From Rhodoplanes serenus (GTDB taxonomy: Bacteria; Pseudomonadota; Alphaproteobacteria; Rhizobiales; Xanthobacteraceae), in assembly GCA_009720755.1 (NCBI GenBank), contig WNKV01000017.1, positions 85,226 through 149,225 on the forward strand: 64,000 nt of DNA, written 5' to 3'. Positions 41,303 through 53,706 of the stretch are shown here, in pieces (within the stretch, counting starts at the first letter, position 1; every line of letters starts with the position of its first letter). The notes beneath the pieces were generated by a model. That model did no database searches. It saw only the letters and a program-made list of their open reading frames with translations, and was not told the DNA's origin. The position numbers and the translations under genes are program-made.

Positions 41303-42276
41303 TAAGGTTCGCGCTGAGCCAGCCCAGCCGCCTCGGCGCGGGCCGCCTCGCGCAGGCATTCCACCAGCCGCTGGGCCGCCGGCGAGGGCGGCACGTCGGC
41401 CGCCATGGTGAGGCCGAGGGCGAGCGACTCCTGTGAGAACGCCAGCGGCAGAATCCGCAGCCATCCCGCCTCGACGTCCCGCATCACCGTCCTACGCGGC
41501 AGCGCGGCGACCATGCCGTGCTCGATGAGCAGCGCCCGCACCGTCAAATACGATGTCGTCTCCACATAGCCGGGCGGCCGCGCCAGGCCGTGCTGGGTGA
41601 AAAGCTGCATCACCGGGGCACGCGCCGGGCTGCCCGGCGGCGGGAAGACCCAGTCGGCCTGGGCGAGATCGCGATGGCGGACTCGCGCCCGGCGGGCGAG
41701 CGGATGGCCGGCCCCCGCCACCACCACGATCGGCTCCTGACCGAGCACCTCCTGGACCAGCCGCTGGTCGCGATCGACAGGCGGCAGTCGCCCGACGATC
41801 AGGTCGAGGGCGCCGGCCCGGAGCTGCTCCAACAGCGCATCCAGGGTGCCTTCGATGACGCGGACCGGCACCATCACGCCACGGTCGCGCAGCAGGCGCA
41901 CCGCGGCGGGCACCAGCGTCGGCAGCGCGACGAGCTGCGCCCCGACGGTGACGAGCCCGGAAAGGCCCGAGCTGAGAGCGTCGATCTCGTCGCTCACCTG
42001 GCGGATTTCGAGCTGGATCGCCTTGCTGCGGGCCACCACGGCACGTCCCACCACCGTGAGCGCGAGACCGCGCGGCCCGCGCTCGAACAGCCGCACGCCG
42101 AGGATGTCCTCGGCCTCGCGCAGCCCCTTGGACACCGCCGGCTGGGTGATGTGCAGGCGCGCCGCCGCGCCCGAGATGCTGTGCGCTTCGACGATTGCAT
42201 CGATCAGCCGGAGGTGGCGCAGCTTGAGCCGCGCGATGATGGCGGTGTAGCGGGTTTGGTTCGACGCGAGAGCCAT
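41302..42276 (-). CDS. LysR-family transcriptional regulator
   Basis: A 324-residue LysR regulator. The winged helix-turn-helix lies in LRLIDAIVEAHSISGAAARL and HITQPAVSKGLREAEDILGV. The effector domain includes LRAGALDLIVGRLPP and PIVVVAGAGHPLARRARV, of the GbpR/CbbR-related subgroup. It is divergent from the enolase-superfamily gene, with a dyad just upstream of its start, so it probably controls the enolase / Bug / aldolase cluster in response to a pathway intermediate. The start ATG is the first methionine of the conserved N-terminus. Confidence 0.92.
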   Translation of the reverse strand: MALASNQTRYTAIIARLKLRHLRLIDAIVEAHSISGAAARLHITQPAVSKGLREAEDILGVRLFERGPRGLALTVVGRAVVARSKAIQLEIRQVSDEIDALSSGLSGLVTVGAQLVALPTLVPAAVRLLRDRGVMVPVRVIEGTLDALLEQLRAGALDLIVGRLPPVDRDQRLVQEVLGQEPIVVVAGAGHPLARRARVRHRDLAQADWVFPPPGSPARAPVMQLFTQHGLARPPGYVETTSYLTVRALLIEHGMVAALPRRTVMRDVEAGWLRILPLAFSQESLALGLTMAADVPPSPAAQRLVECLREAARAEAAGLAQREP

Positions 42277-42285
42277 GGCGGCAGC

Positions 42286-42301
42286 ATAACCATCCGGTTA
42301 T
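42286..42301. promoter_or_regulatory. Candidate LysR-type site between the divergent genes
   Basis: ATAACC-ATCC-GGTTAT, a dyad with 6-base arms, lies 10 bases upstream of the LysR start and about 115 bases upstream of the enolase-superfamily gene. It contains a T-N11/12-A type arrangement as LysR boxes do. The position suits autoregulation. Confidence 0.4.
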
Positions 42302-42358
42302 ATCGGCGCGACTGTATTTCATTACGCGAGATCGGCGCCTGTCGCTACCATTCGGCAA

Positions 42359-42403
42359 GTCGCCGTTCTGACCGTCGCCGTTCTGACCGTCGCCGTCGTG
42401 ACG
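42359..42403. repeat. Three tandem 15-bp units upstream of the enolase-superfamily gene
   Basis: GTCGCCGTTCTGACC occurs twice in a row (42359-42388), and a diverged third copy follows to 42403. The array ends 14 bases before the ATG chosen for the next gene, within the leader region. Confidence 0.6.
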
Positions 42404-42417
42404 CCCCGGCCGGCGCC

Positions 42418-43536
42418 ATGCACGCCGCCGAGCATGAGGTCCCCGTCGTGCCGAAGATCGCCAGATACGCCGTGGTCCCGGTCAGCCTGCCCGACGAGGA
42501 CCCGGAGTGGAAGTTCGCCGGCCAGGCCTATCCGCACTGGGATGCCTGCATCGTGGCGCTGGTCGCCGAGGACGGCACCATCGGCTGGGGCTACGCCGCC
42601 GCCTTCACGCATCTCGGCGCCACCAATGCGGCGGTAGAGAGCGTGCTGCACCGCCTCGCCACGCCGCTGGTGGGACGCGACGCGCTGGCGATCGAGGGCA
42701 ATCTGCGCCTGGTCGACAAGGGCATCCGCGGCAACGCGCCGGCGAAGTCCGGCATCGACTGCGCCCTCCACGACCTCGCCGCCCGCCTGCTCGGCGTGCC
42801 GCTGCACCGTCTGTTCGGTGGCCGCGTTCGCGACGCCATCCCGGTCTGCCGGATGCTCGCTCTCAAGGACCCGGACGGTATGGCGACGCAGGCGCGCGCC
42901 CGCATCGACGAGGGCTTCCGCTGCCTCAAGCTCAAGGTGGGCGGCGATGTCGCCGAGGACGTCGCCCGGGTGCGCGCGGTGCGCCGCGCGGTCGGCCCCG
43001 AGGTGCGCCTCACCCTCGATCCCAACATGTCGTTCCGGGCCAAGGACGCCATCGCGTTCGTCGCCCGGGTCGCCGAGTACGGGGTCGAGATGATCGAGCA
43101 GCCGGTGCGCGAGACCGATCTCGACGGCCTCGCTCTGGTGACCCGCACGGTGCCGATCGCGGTCGAGGCCGACGAGAGCGCCCATTCGCCGGAGAGCACC
43201 TTCGCGCTGGCGGCCCACCGCGTCGTCGACGCCGTCAGCCTGAAGGTCACCAAGATGGGCGGCCTGCGCAACGTGTTCGCGGCGGCCCGCATCTGCGAGG
43301 CGGCGCAGCTCGGCTGCCGGATGGGTGCGACCGTGGGCAGCCGGCTCTTGACCGCCCATGCGGTGCAGCTCTGTGCGGCGTTGCCGAATCTGAGCTTCCC
43401 GAGCGAGGTGGCCGAGTTCCTGCACGTCATGGACGATCCGTTCGAAGGACTCGAGGTGCGCGACGGCGCCGTCTGGATCTCCGACGAGGTCGGCTGCGGC
43501 GTGCGGCTGCGGCCCGAGATCGCTTGGCGGATCTGA
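42418..43536 (+). CDS. Mandelate racemase / muconate lactonizing enzyme family protein
   Basis: An enolase-superfamily enzyme of 372 residues. The KxK catalytic pair is in CLKLKVGGD, the metal ligands are in LTLDPNMSF (Asp), IEQPVRE (Glu) and AVEADESAH (Asp/Glu), and the opposing lysine is in AVSLKVTKMGGL. This pattern belongs to the muconate-cycloisomerase subgroup rather than mandelate racemase proper. It abstracts a proton next to a carboxylate; the actual substrate (cycloisomerisation, dipeptide epimerisation or dehydration) cannot be decided. ATG 42418 or a GTG further in are possible starts. It is first of a three-gene set. Confidence 0.88.
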   Translation: MHAAEHEVPVVPKIARYAVVPVSLPDEDPEWKFAGQAYPHWDACIVALVAEDGTIGWGYAAAFTHLGATNAAVESVLHRLATPLVGRDALAIEGNLRLVDKGIRGNAPAKSGIDCALHDLAARLLGVPLHRLFGGRVRDAIPVCRMLALKDPDGMATQARARIDEGFRCLKLKVGGDVAEDVARVRAVRRAVGPEVRLTLDPNMSFRAKDAIAFVARVAEYGVEMIEQPVRETDLDGLALVTRTVPIAVEADESAHSPESTFALAAHRVVDAVSLKVTKMGGLRNVFAAARICEAAQLGCRMGATVGSRLLTAHAVQLCAALPNLSFPSEVAEFLHVMDDPFEGLEVRDGAVWISDEVGCGVRLRPEIAWRI

Positions 43537-43584
43537 CGAGAGCCGCTTGTCCGCCGTCACGAGGCCGACCCGAGGAGCAGCGCG

Positions 43585-44649
43585 ATGACCGTTCCGACTC
43601 CGCTTCCGTCGACCCCTGTTCGTTCTCCTGCGGCTCTGTTCCGGCGCGGCGGACCCCCGCGGCGGCGCAGTGTCGGCCCCCTCGGGCTGGTGCTCGCCGT
43701 CGCGGTGTTGCTGCTCACCGCCACGGGTGTCGAGCGTGCCGCCGCGCAGCCCGGCGACGCCGCGGTGCGCATGGTGGTGCCGATGGCGGCCGGCGGTCCG
43801 GCCGACCTGATCGCCCGCCATCTCGCCGAGCGGCTGCGCGAGCCCCTCGGCGCCAGGGTCATCATCGAGAACAAGCCGGGCGCCAACGGCGCCACCGGGG
43901 CCGCCGCGGTGTCGAGCGCGGAGCCCGACGGCCGCACGCTGCTGCTCGCCACCTCGGGGCTGTTCACCATCACGCCGCATCTCGACAAGAAGTCGAGCCT
44001 CGACGTGGCGACCGATCTGACGCCGATCTCGCTCGTCGTCGTCAACGGCACGGCACTCGTCGTCCGCACCTCGCTGCCGGCCGGTAATGTCGCCGAGCTG
44101 ATCGCCTTGTCGAAGGGCAGCGCGAAGCCGCTGTCGCTCGGCTCCGCCGGCTTCGGCAACATCCTGCATCTCTATGTCGAGCTGCTGAAGGAGGCGACCA
44201 AGACCGACTTCCTGCATGTGCCCTATCGCGGCGTCGCGCCGGCCATGACGGACGCGATCGCCGGCACCATCGACGGGCTGTTCGCGGATCTCCCGGCGGC
44301 GCTGCCGCAGATCCAGGGTGGTTCCATGAAGGCGATCGGCCTGGTCGGCGAGAGCCGCAGCAAGGCGGCGCCCGACATTCCGACCATCGCCGAGCAGGGC
44401 TTTCCCGGCGTCACCGGGGCGAGCTGGTTCGGCCTGTTCGGTCCCGCCAAGATGGACCCGGCGCTCGCCGCCAAGATCGCCGAAAAGGTGCGCGTCGCGC
44501 TCTCCGACCCCACTTTGGTGGCGGCGTTCGAGGCGATGGGGGCGCAGCCGACGCCGACGACTCCGGCCGAGTTCGCCGCCCGCATCGCCCGCGACCGCGC
44601 CCATTGGGGCCGCGTCATCGCCGACCGCAACATCAAGCTCGACAACTGA
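43585..44649 (+). CDS. Bug-family (tripartite tricarboxylate type) substrate-binding protein
   Basis: A periplasmic binding protein of 354 residues. After a long basic N-terminus, a hydrophobic signal segment (GPLGLVLAVAVLLLTATGVE) ends near RAAAQPG. VRMVVPMAAGGPADLIARHL, ENKPGANGATGAAAVSSAEP and DFLHVPYRGVAPAMTDAIAG are the standard Bug motifs. Bug proteins bind carboxylates, often for TctAB-type transporters encoded elsewhere; no such membrane genes are adjacent. It lies 48 bases after the enolase-superfamily gene and probably captures the compound that gene product degrades. Confidence 0.92.
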   Translation: MTVPTPLPSTPVRSPAALFRRGGPPRRRSVGPLGLVLAVAVLLLTATGVERAAAQPGDAAVRMVVPMAAGGPADLIARHLAERLREPLGARVIIENKPGANGATGAAAVSSAEPDGRTLLLATSGLFTITPHLDKKSSLDVATDLTPISLVVVNGTALVVRTSLPAGNVAELIALSKGSAKPLSLGSAGFGNILHLYVELLKEATKTDFLHVPYRGVAPAMTDAIAGTIDGLFADLPAALPQIQGGSMKAIGLVGESRSKAAPDIPTIAEQGFPGVTGASWFGLFGPAKMDPALAAKIAEKVRVALSDPTLVAAFEAMGAQPTPTTPAEFAARIARDRAHWGRVIADRNIKLDN

Positions 44650-44675
44650 ATCGCCGCCTCCCCCGCGCACCCCCG

Positions 44676-44700
44676 CGGGCCGGCGTTCCGCGCCGGCCCG
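44676..44700. terminator. Strong hairpin between the Bug gene and the aldolase gene
   Basis: CGGGCCGGCG-TTCCG-CGCCGGCCCG is a perfect 10-bp stem with a 5-base loop, 27 bases after the Bug stop and 32 bases before the aldolase start. No T-tract follows (CCCCTTCCCC). It may stop or slow transcription, or protect the upstream mRNA end, so the aldolase could be less expressed than its neighbours. Confidence 0.5.
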
Positions 44701-44731
44701 CCCCTTCCCCGAGCCGACCGAGGAGCCCCCC

Positions 44732-45715
44732 GTGCAATATCAAAAACACGATGCCAAGGCGTTCGCGCGTGAACACATGCGGGGCATCTGGGCGGCGGCG
44801 CTGACGCCGTTCACGCCGGACCTCCTGGTCGACGAGGCCGGCTTCCGCCGCAACCTGCGCCACTGGGTCGACGAGCTCGGCATCGACGGGGTGTTCGTCG
44901 CCGGCAAGCAGGGCGAGTTCTTCTCGCTGTCGGTCGCCGAGCGCAAGCGGCTGTTCGAGATCGCGGTCGACGAGATCGGCAGCCGCGCCGGCACCATCAT
45001 GTCGTGCTCGGACCAGAACCTCGACACGGTGCTCGATCTCGCCCGCCACGCCCAGGCGGTCGGCGCCGACAGCATCGTGGTGCATGCGCCGGTGATGCAC
45101 TTCGTCACCGACCAGGACGAGACTCTGTACGAGTACTACCGGCATCTCAGCGAACAGCTCGACATCGGCATCGCCATGTGGAGCCATCCCGACAGCGGTT
45201 ATCTGATGAGCCCGGAGCTGTGCGCTCGCATCGCAGAGCTGCCCAACATCGTCGCCATCAAGTACAGCGTGCCGCGCGAGATGTATGCGCGGCTGACCCG
45301 TCTCACCGAAGGCAAGCTGATCGTCAGCACCGCCTCCGAAGAGGAGTGGCTCGACAACATCGTCGAGCTCGATTGGCGCCTCTATCTGTGCTCGTCGCCG
45401 CCCTATCTGCTCCAGAGCGCCGTCGACCGGCGCATGCGCGAGTACACCGATCTCGCCTTCAAGGGCGAGTTCGAGCGCGCCCGCGAGGTGCGCGACAGCC
45501 TCGACCCGGTGCGCCATGCGCTGCGGCGCACGCGCCCGCCCGGCAAGCCGCAGGCGCAGCAGAAGTACTGGCAGGAGCTGCTCGGCCAGGTCGGCGGTCC
45601 GGTGCGCCGCCCGATGCTGCCGCTCACCGAGGACGAGCGCGAGGCCATCCGCATCGCCTTCGCGGGCTGCGGCCTGGCGGTGCCGGCAGGGGCGCGCGCC
45701 TCGCACGCCGCCTGA
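44732..45715 (+). CDS. Dihydrodipicolinate synthase family aldolase
   Basis: A class I aldolase of the DapA/NanA family, 327 residues. AALTPFTPDLLVDEAGFRRN and GIDGVFVAGKQGEFFSLSVA are the N-terminal family features, with the Schiff-base lysine at K177 (NIVAIKYSV). The tyrosine segment normally YYN.P reads WSHPDSGY, so this is not DapA itself. The C-terminal 60 residues are longer than usual. It probably cleaves or forms a 2-oxoacid in the pathway started by the enolase-superfamily enzyme. Confidence 0.9.
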   Translation: MQYQKHDAKAFAREHMRGIWAAALTPFTPDLLVDEAGFRRNLRHWVDELGIDGVFVAGKQGEFFSLSVAERKRLFEIAVDEIGSRAGTIMSCSDQNLDTVLDLARHAQAVGADSIVVHAPVMHFVTDQDETLYEYYRHLSEQLDIGIAMWSHPDSGYLMSPELCARIAELPNIVAIKYSVPREMYARLTRLTEGKLIVSTASEEEWLDNIVELDWRLYLCSSPPYLLQSAVDRRMREYTDLAFKGEFERAREVRDSLDPVRHALRRTRPPGKPQAQQKYWQELLGQVGGPVRRPMLPLTEDEREAIRIAFAGCGLAVPAGARASHAA

Positions 45716-45815
45716 CGGCTGCGGCCGGACCGATCGTCATCCGGGCGCGGGCCGCATGGCCCGCCCCGGTGATCCCGACCGGCCGTCGCCGGCCGGCCGG
45801 ATCTCGGATCTCGGA

Positions 45816-46271
45816 TCAGTGGTCGTGCGGCGAGAACCGCACCTGGCCGGTCTTGCCGGCCTCCGTCTTGAGCAGGATCGTGATCGTGGCGCCGGCTGCG
45901 ATCGCACCCTTGGTCTCGCCCTTCAGGGCGGCCTCGCCCGAGGGCGCCAGCGTCACCGTCTCTTTGGTCTTGCCGTCGCTGACCAACGCCGAGCCGGTGA
46001 ATCCCTTGGTGCTCGCCGGCTTGTCCGCATCGTCGAAGACGTTGATCGTGATGGTCCGGCCCGCGACCAGGATCTCGGCATGGACGCCGGCGATGTCCTT
46101 CATGTCGCCGCCGTTCGGCCCCTTCTGATGGCCCTGGCCGTGCGCATGCGATTGAGCCAGCGCCGGCGCGACCACGGTGGGACCGACGGCGGCCGACAGG
46201 ACGAGAAACGACGCCGCGGTCAGCGACGCCGAGACAACCCGGACGGCGCCGGGCAGAAAAGTGTGCTTCAC
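45816..46271 (-). CDS. Small secreted protein of the metal-efflux operon
   Basis: A 151-residue exported protein. The GTG at 46271 begins VKHTFLPGAVRVVSASLTAA, a signal peptide ending near APALAQS. The mature N-terminus is His-rich (SHAHGQGHQKGPNGG) and the C-terminus ends FSPHDH, both suggesting metal contact; between them is a beta-rich domain (VHAEILVAGRTITINVFDDA, ETVTLAPSGEAALKGE). GGAGG lies 9 bases before the GTG, while the ATG at 46298 lacks a site. It is last of the czcCBA set, 35 bases after czcA. A periplasmic metal chaperone is an inference; I do not recognise a named family. Confidence 0.75.
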   Translation of the reverse strand: MKHTFLPGAVRVVSASLTAASFLVLSAAVGPTVVAPALAQSHAHGQGHQKGPNGGDMKDIAGVHAEILVAGRTITINVFDDADKPASTKGFTGSALVSDGKTKETVTLAPSGEAALKGETKGAIAAGATITILLKTEAGKTGQVRFSPHDH

Positions 46272-46306
46272 GGGGGAATCCTCCGGTTGATGTGACACGA
46301 AAGTGC

Positions 46307-49852
<3,546 letters not shown>

Positions 49853-49863
<11 letters not shown>

Positions 49864-50815
49864 GGCTGGCGGCTCCCTTGGCGATCTCCGCCTTGATCAC
49901 GAAGCTGTTCTTCGCCGCGTAACGCTCGCCCGGCATCAGACCGAACAGCACCTCGACCTGCTCGGCGTCGCGATCGCCGATCTCGACCTCGCGGGCCTCG
50001 AACACCTCGCCGTTGCGGACGAACACGACGGTCCGGTTCTCCAGTGTCTGCAAGGCGCTCGCCTTGACGGCGACGTCGACCGGCTTGGCCGACAGCAGCA
50101 GCCGGCCGGTGACGAACAGCCCCGGCCGCAAGCGGATGTCCTTGTTGGGGACGATGGCGCGGGCGAGCGCGCTCTGGGTGTCGCTGGTGCCGATCGGCGA
50201 CACGTAGGCGATTTTCGTCTCGATCGGGCTGCCGCCGTCCTCGGGATCGACGATCACGGTGTCGCCGACCTTCACCCGGCTGAAATCGCGCCGGTAGACC
50301 GAGAAGTCGACCCATACGGTCGAGAGATCCGCGACGATGAACGCCGCCTTCTGCTCGGAGGCGTACTCGCCGAGCGACGCTTGGCGGTCGATGATCGTGC
50401 CGCTGATCGGTGCCTTGAGCTCGTAGGTGGTCAGGCTCTGGTTGCTTTCCACGGTGGCGAGAAGATCACCCTTGCTCACGGTGTCGCCGATCCGCTTGCG
50501 GATGTCGCGGACGACGCCGGGAAAGCGCGGCGTGATCTGCACCAGCGTCTCCTGGTTCGGCTGGATGATGCCGTTGAGGAGCAGGCTGTCGCGCAGCACG
50601 CCCGGCGCCGCGTCGGCGATCTCGATGCCGGTGGCGGCGAGCTTGGCGGCGCCGATCTCCACCTTGTCGCCGCCGCCATGCCCCTCCTCCTCCTCGGCGT
50701 GCCCGGCCTTCGGCGGGGTCCGCCCGTCGGAGCGGCCGAGCAGCAGGAGGCCGCCGCCGGCGAGCCCCGCCAGCACGGCCAGCAGAATCGCGTAACGTAG
50801 AATCCGGGTGATCAT
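49853..50815 (-). CDS. czcB: CzcB-type periplasmic adaptor (membrane fusion protein)
   Basis: A 320-residue adaptor linking CzcA with CzcC. The N-terminal anchor is MITRILRYAILLAVLAGLAG, followed by a short acidic/His stretch (HAEEEEGHGGGDKVE). LVQITPRFPGVVRDIRKRIG, then KGDLLATVESNQSLTTYELK with APISGTII, form the lipoyl/barrel-sandwich part, and ALARAIVPNKDIRLRPGLFV is in the beta-barrel. The start overlaps the czcC stop by 4 bases. It lacks the long N-terminal metal-binding extension of some CzcB proteins. Confidence 0.92.
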
Positions 50816-52098
50816 CGCGACGCCTCGCGGCTCAGGGTGAGGGGACTGCCAGTCAGGCCCTCGATGGTGGCGACGGCGGTATGGAAGATGGTCAGCGCCT
50901 CGACCTCGCGCAGCGCCGCCTGCACGGCGACCGCCTGCGCGTCGAGGATCTCGAGCAGGGTGAAGCGACCCTGGCCATAGCCGCTCTCGATGGTTTCGAG
51001 TGCGTTCCGCGACTTCGGGATCGTCGAGCCGCGCAGCAGGCGCACCTCCTCGATGGCGCCGCCGATCGTCTCCCAGGCACGGCCGAGCAGCAGGATCAGG
51101 CCGATCCGGTTGATCTTCCATTCGGCGTCCGTCTTGGCGAGGGTCTCCTGCGCCTCCAGGATGCCGCCCCGGTTCTGGTCCCACAGCGGCAGCGGGATCG
51201 CCACGCCGAGGCGGACGGCGTCGTCGCCGGTGTCGCGATAATGGCGCCAGGCGAGGCCGACCTGCGGGTCCGGCACCACCTTGAGGCGGGCGAGGAGCAA
51301 CTCGGCGCGGCGCTGAGCCTGCACGGCGGTCCAGCGAACGAGCTGCGGATTCGCCTCCAGGGCGGCCAGCACGGTGGGAAACGACGGCGGCCGGCCGATG
51401 CGCGACAGGTTTCCCGAGACGCCCTTGAAGTCGGGCGCGGTGAGCCCCATCAGCGCCGCGAGGTCGCGCCGCGCCACCGCCAGCGCCACGCGGGCGCGCT
51501 CGCGATCCGCCTTGGCGAGATCGGCCGCCACCTCGGCCCGGGCGACCTCGGCCGGCGACGAGGCACCGGCGTCGACCCGGCGTTGGAGCAGCGGCGTCAG
51601 CCGGCCCAGGGTGGCGATCTGCTCGTCGAAGATCTCGACGCGACGCTGGGCGCTCAGCACGTTGACGAAGGCGATCGCGGTCTCGGACAGCACCTCCAGC
51701 CGTACCGCGGCGCGATCCCAGCCCGCCACCGCGAAGCCGGCGTCGCCGGCCGCGATGCGGGCCTGGCGCTTGCCGCTCAGCTCGACGAGCTGACTGATCT
51801 GCAATGTGGTCTCGGCCGAGCGGGTGCCGCGGTAGTCGCCGGTGCCGAAAGCGTTGTCGAGTTCGAACGACAGATCGGGGTTGGGGATGGCCCCCGCCTG
51901 GATGCGCCGGCCGCGGGCGATGCCGATATCGCGCTCGGCCGCGGTGAGGCGAGGATTGGCCGCCAGCGCACGCTGCATGGCGGCCGTCAAGGTCAGGGTT
52001 CGCGAAGGCGCCCGGTTCGGGGCCTGCGCGAGAGCAGGGGACGAGGCGTGGAGGGCCAGGGCGAAGCCCAGCGCCCACGCGACCGCGCGATGGAGCAT
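50812..52098 (-). CDS. czcC: CzcC-type outer membrane efflux protein
   Basis: A TolC-like channel of 428 residues. The signal peptide MLHRAVAWALGFALALHASS ends at ALAQAP. Two outer-membrane-efflux repeats are visible: LTLTAAMQRALAANPRLTAA with GAIPNPDLSFELDNAFGTGD, and later LEANPQLVRWTAVQAQRRAE with LKVVPDPQVGLAWRHYRDTG. ATG 52098 is chosen because it starts the signal peptide; the frame is open upstream. It is the first pump gene of the operon. Confidence 0.92.
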   Translation of the reverse strand: MLHRAVAWALGFALALHASSPALAQAPNRAPSRTLTLTAAMQRALAANPRLTAAERDIGIARGRRIQAGAIPNPDLSFELDNAFGTGDYRGTRSAETTLQISQLVELSGKRQARIAAGDAGFAVAGWDRAAVRLEVLSETAIAFVNVLSAQRRVEIFDEQIATLGRLTPLLQRRVDAGASSPAEVARAEVAADLAKADRERARVALAVARRDLAALMGLTAPDFKGVSGNLSRIGRPPSFPTVLAALEANPQLVRWTAVQAQRRAELLLARLKVVPDPQVGLAWRHYRDTGDDAVRLGVAIPLPLWDQNRGGILEAQETLAKTDAEWKINRIGLILLLGRAWETIGGAIEEVRLLRGSTIPKSRNALETIESGYGQGRFTLLEILDAQAVAVQAALREVEALTIFHTAVATIEGLTGSPLTLSREASR

Positions 52099-52162
52099 GA
52101 TGGACGACCGTGAGCAGCAACGGGAGGCGGCCCGAACGGGCCGAGCCGCCGTGGGGACGTGC

Positions 52163-52726
52163 TCAGACGGATCGTCGTGGCGGAGGCAGCTCGATGCCCG
52201 GCGGATGTGCTCGCGTGGCGGGCGGTGGTGCCGGATCGACGACGAGCGCAAGGCGTTCGCCCATGCCGCGGAGCGCGACGGCCGGCATTGTCACGGCAGT
52301 GCAGGCCGAGCAGTAGTCGGCCGCTATGGCGACGGCGAAGCCGCCCGACCCGTCTTCGGACGGGGACGCCGCATCCGACGGCAGCGCGGCCGCCGCGGCC
52401 GGCGCCGTGATGTCGGCGCCGAAGGCATAGTGGTCCGGCATCAGATGATGCAGGACCCCGACCAGCACCAGCATCAGCACGCAGGCGACCGCGATCGAGC
52501 GACGAACGATCGGCCGACGAACGATCCGGTGGCTGATGATCGAGCGACTGATGATCGAGCGGCTGACGACGAATCCGCCGGCGCTGGAGAGCCGCAGGAT
52601 GGAGTGGCCCACGACCGAACGGCAGACGGTCGCCAGTGCAGCAATCGAACGATCGAGGATCGATCGATTGAGACAGTCCGACGATGCCGAAGCGGGGGCG
52701 CCTTGCATGCCTCTAAGAGACGACAA
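52163..52726 (-). CDS. Hypothetical membrane-anchored protein upstream of czcC
   Basis: A minus-strand frame of up to 187 residues ending 64 bases before czcC. One hydrophobic segment (ACVLMLVLVGVLHHLM, about 80-98) is followed by an exported-looking part with YCSACTAVTMPAV (a CxxC pair) and a Pro-rich end PPGIELPPPR. This layout resembles small DUF2946-like proteins found next to metal-efflux genes, but I am not certain. The first 75 residues are repetitive (RSIISRSIISHRIVRRPIVR) and may be non-coding leader; the real start may be near 52480. CxxC and His suggest metal contact. Confidence 0.5.
   Translation of the reverse strand: MSSLRGMQGAPASASSDCLNRSILDRSIAALATVCRSVVGHSILRLSSAGGFVVSRSIISRSIISHRIVRRPIVRRSIAVACVLMLVLVGVLHHLMPDHYAFGADITAPAAAAALPSDAASPSEDGSGGFAVAIAADYCSACTAVTMPAVALRGMGERLALVVDPAPPPATRAHPPGIELPPPRRSV
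52494..52570. repeat. GATCGAGCG-rich degenerate tandem repeat
   Basis: Short units of the type GATCGAGCGACTGAT, GATCGAGCGGCTGAC and ACGATCGGCCGACGA follow each other over about 77 bases, with more GATCGA motifs up to 52675. The array lies in the leader or 5' coding part of the gene upstream of czcC. Confidence 0.6.
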
Positions 52727-52809
52727 CGATCAGAGCTGTCAAGCCGATGCGAGACGAAAATCACGCCGCGCGGTGCGCTCCGTTATAGTTGTTACGCTAT
52801 AGCGTCGGA

Positions 52810-53403
52810 TCATTGCGCGGACGCTGTTGCCCGCAGCCGCTCGCAAGCGGCGACGAGCGCCGGCACGTCGGTGCCGGTCAGCAGCGGCTTCAGGCTGAGA
52901 ACGGCGGCGCGATCGAGGTCCCACCAGGCGGTGCGCAGCAGCGCCGCGATGATCTCCGGGGCGAAGCGATGCCTGACCACGCGGGCCGGGTTGCCAACGG
53001 CGATGCCGTAATCCGGCACGTCGCGGGACACCACGGCGCGTGCGCCGACGACGGCGCCGTGCCCGATCCGCACCCCCGGCAGGATGGTGGCGCCGAAGCC
53101 GATCCACACATCGGAGCCGATCCACACGTCGGCGGCGCCGGTCTCGTCCGGCCCGTCGAACGGATAGAGCGACACCGCGTCCATCCGGTGGTCGCCGCCC
53201 AAGAAGATCTCCACCTCGGCCGCGATGCTGGTGTAGCGGCCGACGGTGAGCCGAGCGCTGCCCCACGGCCGGATCGCCGGCACCCCATAGGTGTAGTCGC
53301 CGATCTCGAAGCCGCGCTTGTGGACATAGCGGGCGAGCGCCCGCCGCGTGTGGTGCTCGGGCGGGATCGCCCGCCGGCGCAGAAAATCCGAGAGCTTCGA
53401 CAC
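52810..53403 (-). CDS. CatB/Vat-type hexapeptide O-acetyltransferase
   Basis: A left-handed beta-helix acetyltransferase of 197 residues. GFEIGDYTYGVPAIRPWGSA, LTVGRYTSIAAEVEIFLGGD and HRMDAVSLYPFDG are the xenobiotic-acetyltransferase core, and the hexapeptide repeats run through DVWIGSDVWIGFGATILPGV, RIGHGAVVGARAVVSRDVPD and YGIAVGNPARVVRHRF. Such proteins acetylate sugars, antibiotics or cell-surface components; the acceptor is unknown. Start ATG 53403. It stands alone, divergent from the ABC transporter operon. Confidence 0.9.
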   Translation of the reverse strand: MSKLSDFLRRRAIPPEHHTRRALARYVHKRGFEIGDYTYGVPAIRPWGSARLTVGRYTSIAAEVEIFLGGDHRMDAVSLYPFDGPDETGAADVWIGSDVWIGFGATILPGVRIGHGAVVGARAVVSRDVPDYGIAVGNPARVVRHRFAPEIIAALLRTAWWDLDRAAVLSLKPLLTGTDVPALVAACERLRATASAQ

Positions 53404-53706
53404 GGGCCGTCTCCTGGCGGGAGGCCGCGCCGACCGGGGTGTCGCCCACGGCTCCCGCCCGCTCGTCTACGCCACTGCGGCCGATCCGGCGACATCGCGA
53501 TGTCACGGCTTCGCGGCCTGGTTGTCGTCCGCGACGTCGACGCGGAACGGCAGCGTCGCGCCGACCGATGATCTCTCGCCGACGGACGGCGCCGCGCCGG
53601 CAGAGCTGGGGCGCGAGTTTCCGGTTGGTCGGCCGGCGCGGGGTCGACTAGGATGCCGGGCGTCGTCCGACGCTGCCGACAACCCCCGATCCCGAAGGAC
53701 CCGACG
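53404..53706. other. Divergent intergenic region before the ABC transporter operon
   Basis: About 300 bases with no credible gene. It must contain promoters for the acetyltransferase (minus) and the binding-protein gene (plus). The plus-strand gene has GAAGGA about 9 bases ahead of its start. I see no clear operator or terminator. Confidence 0.45.

Noticed and set aside
42322..44670. A 782-codon minus-strand frame
   Set aside because: Covers the enolase-superfamily and Bug genes on the wrong strand.
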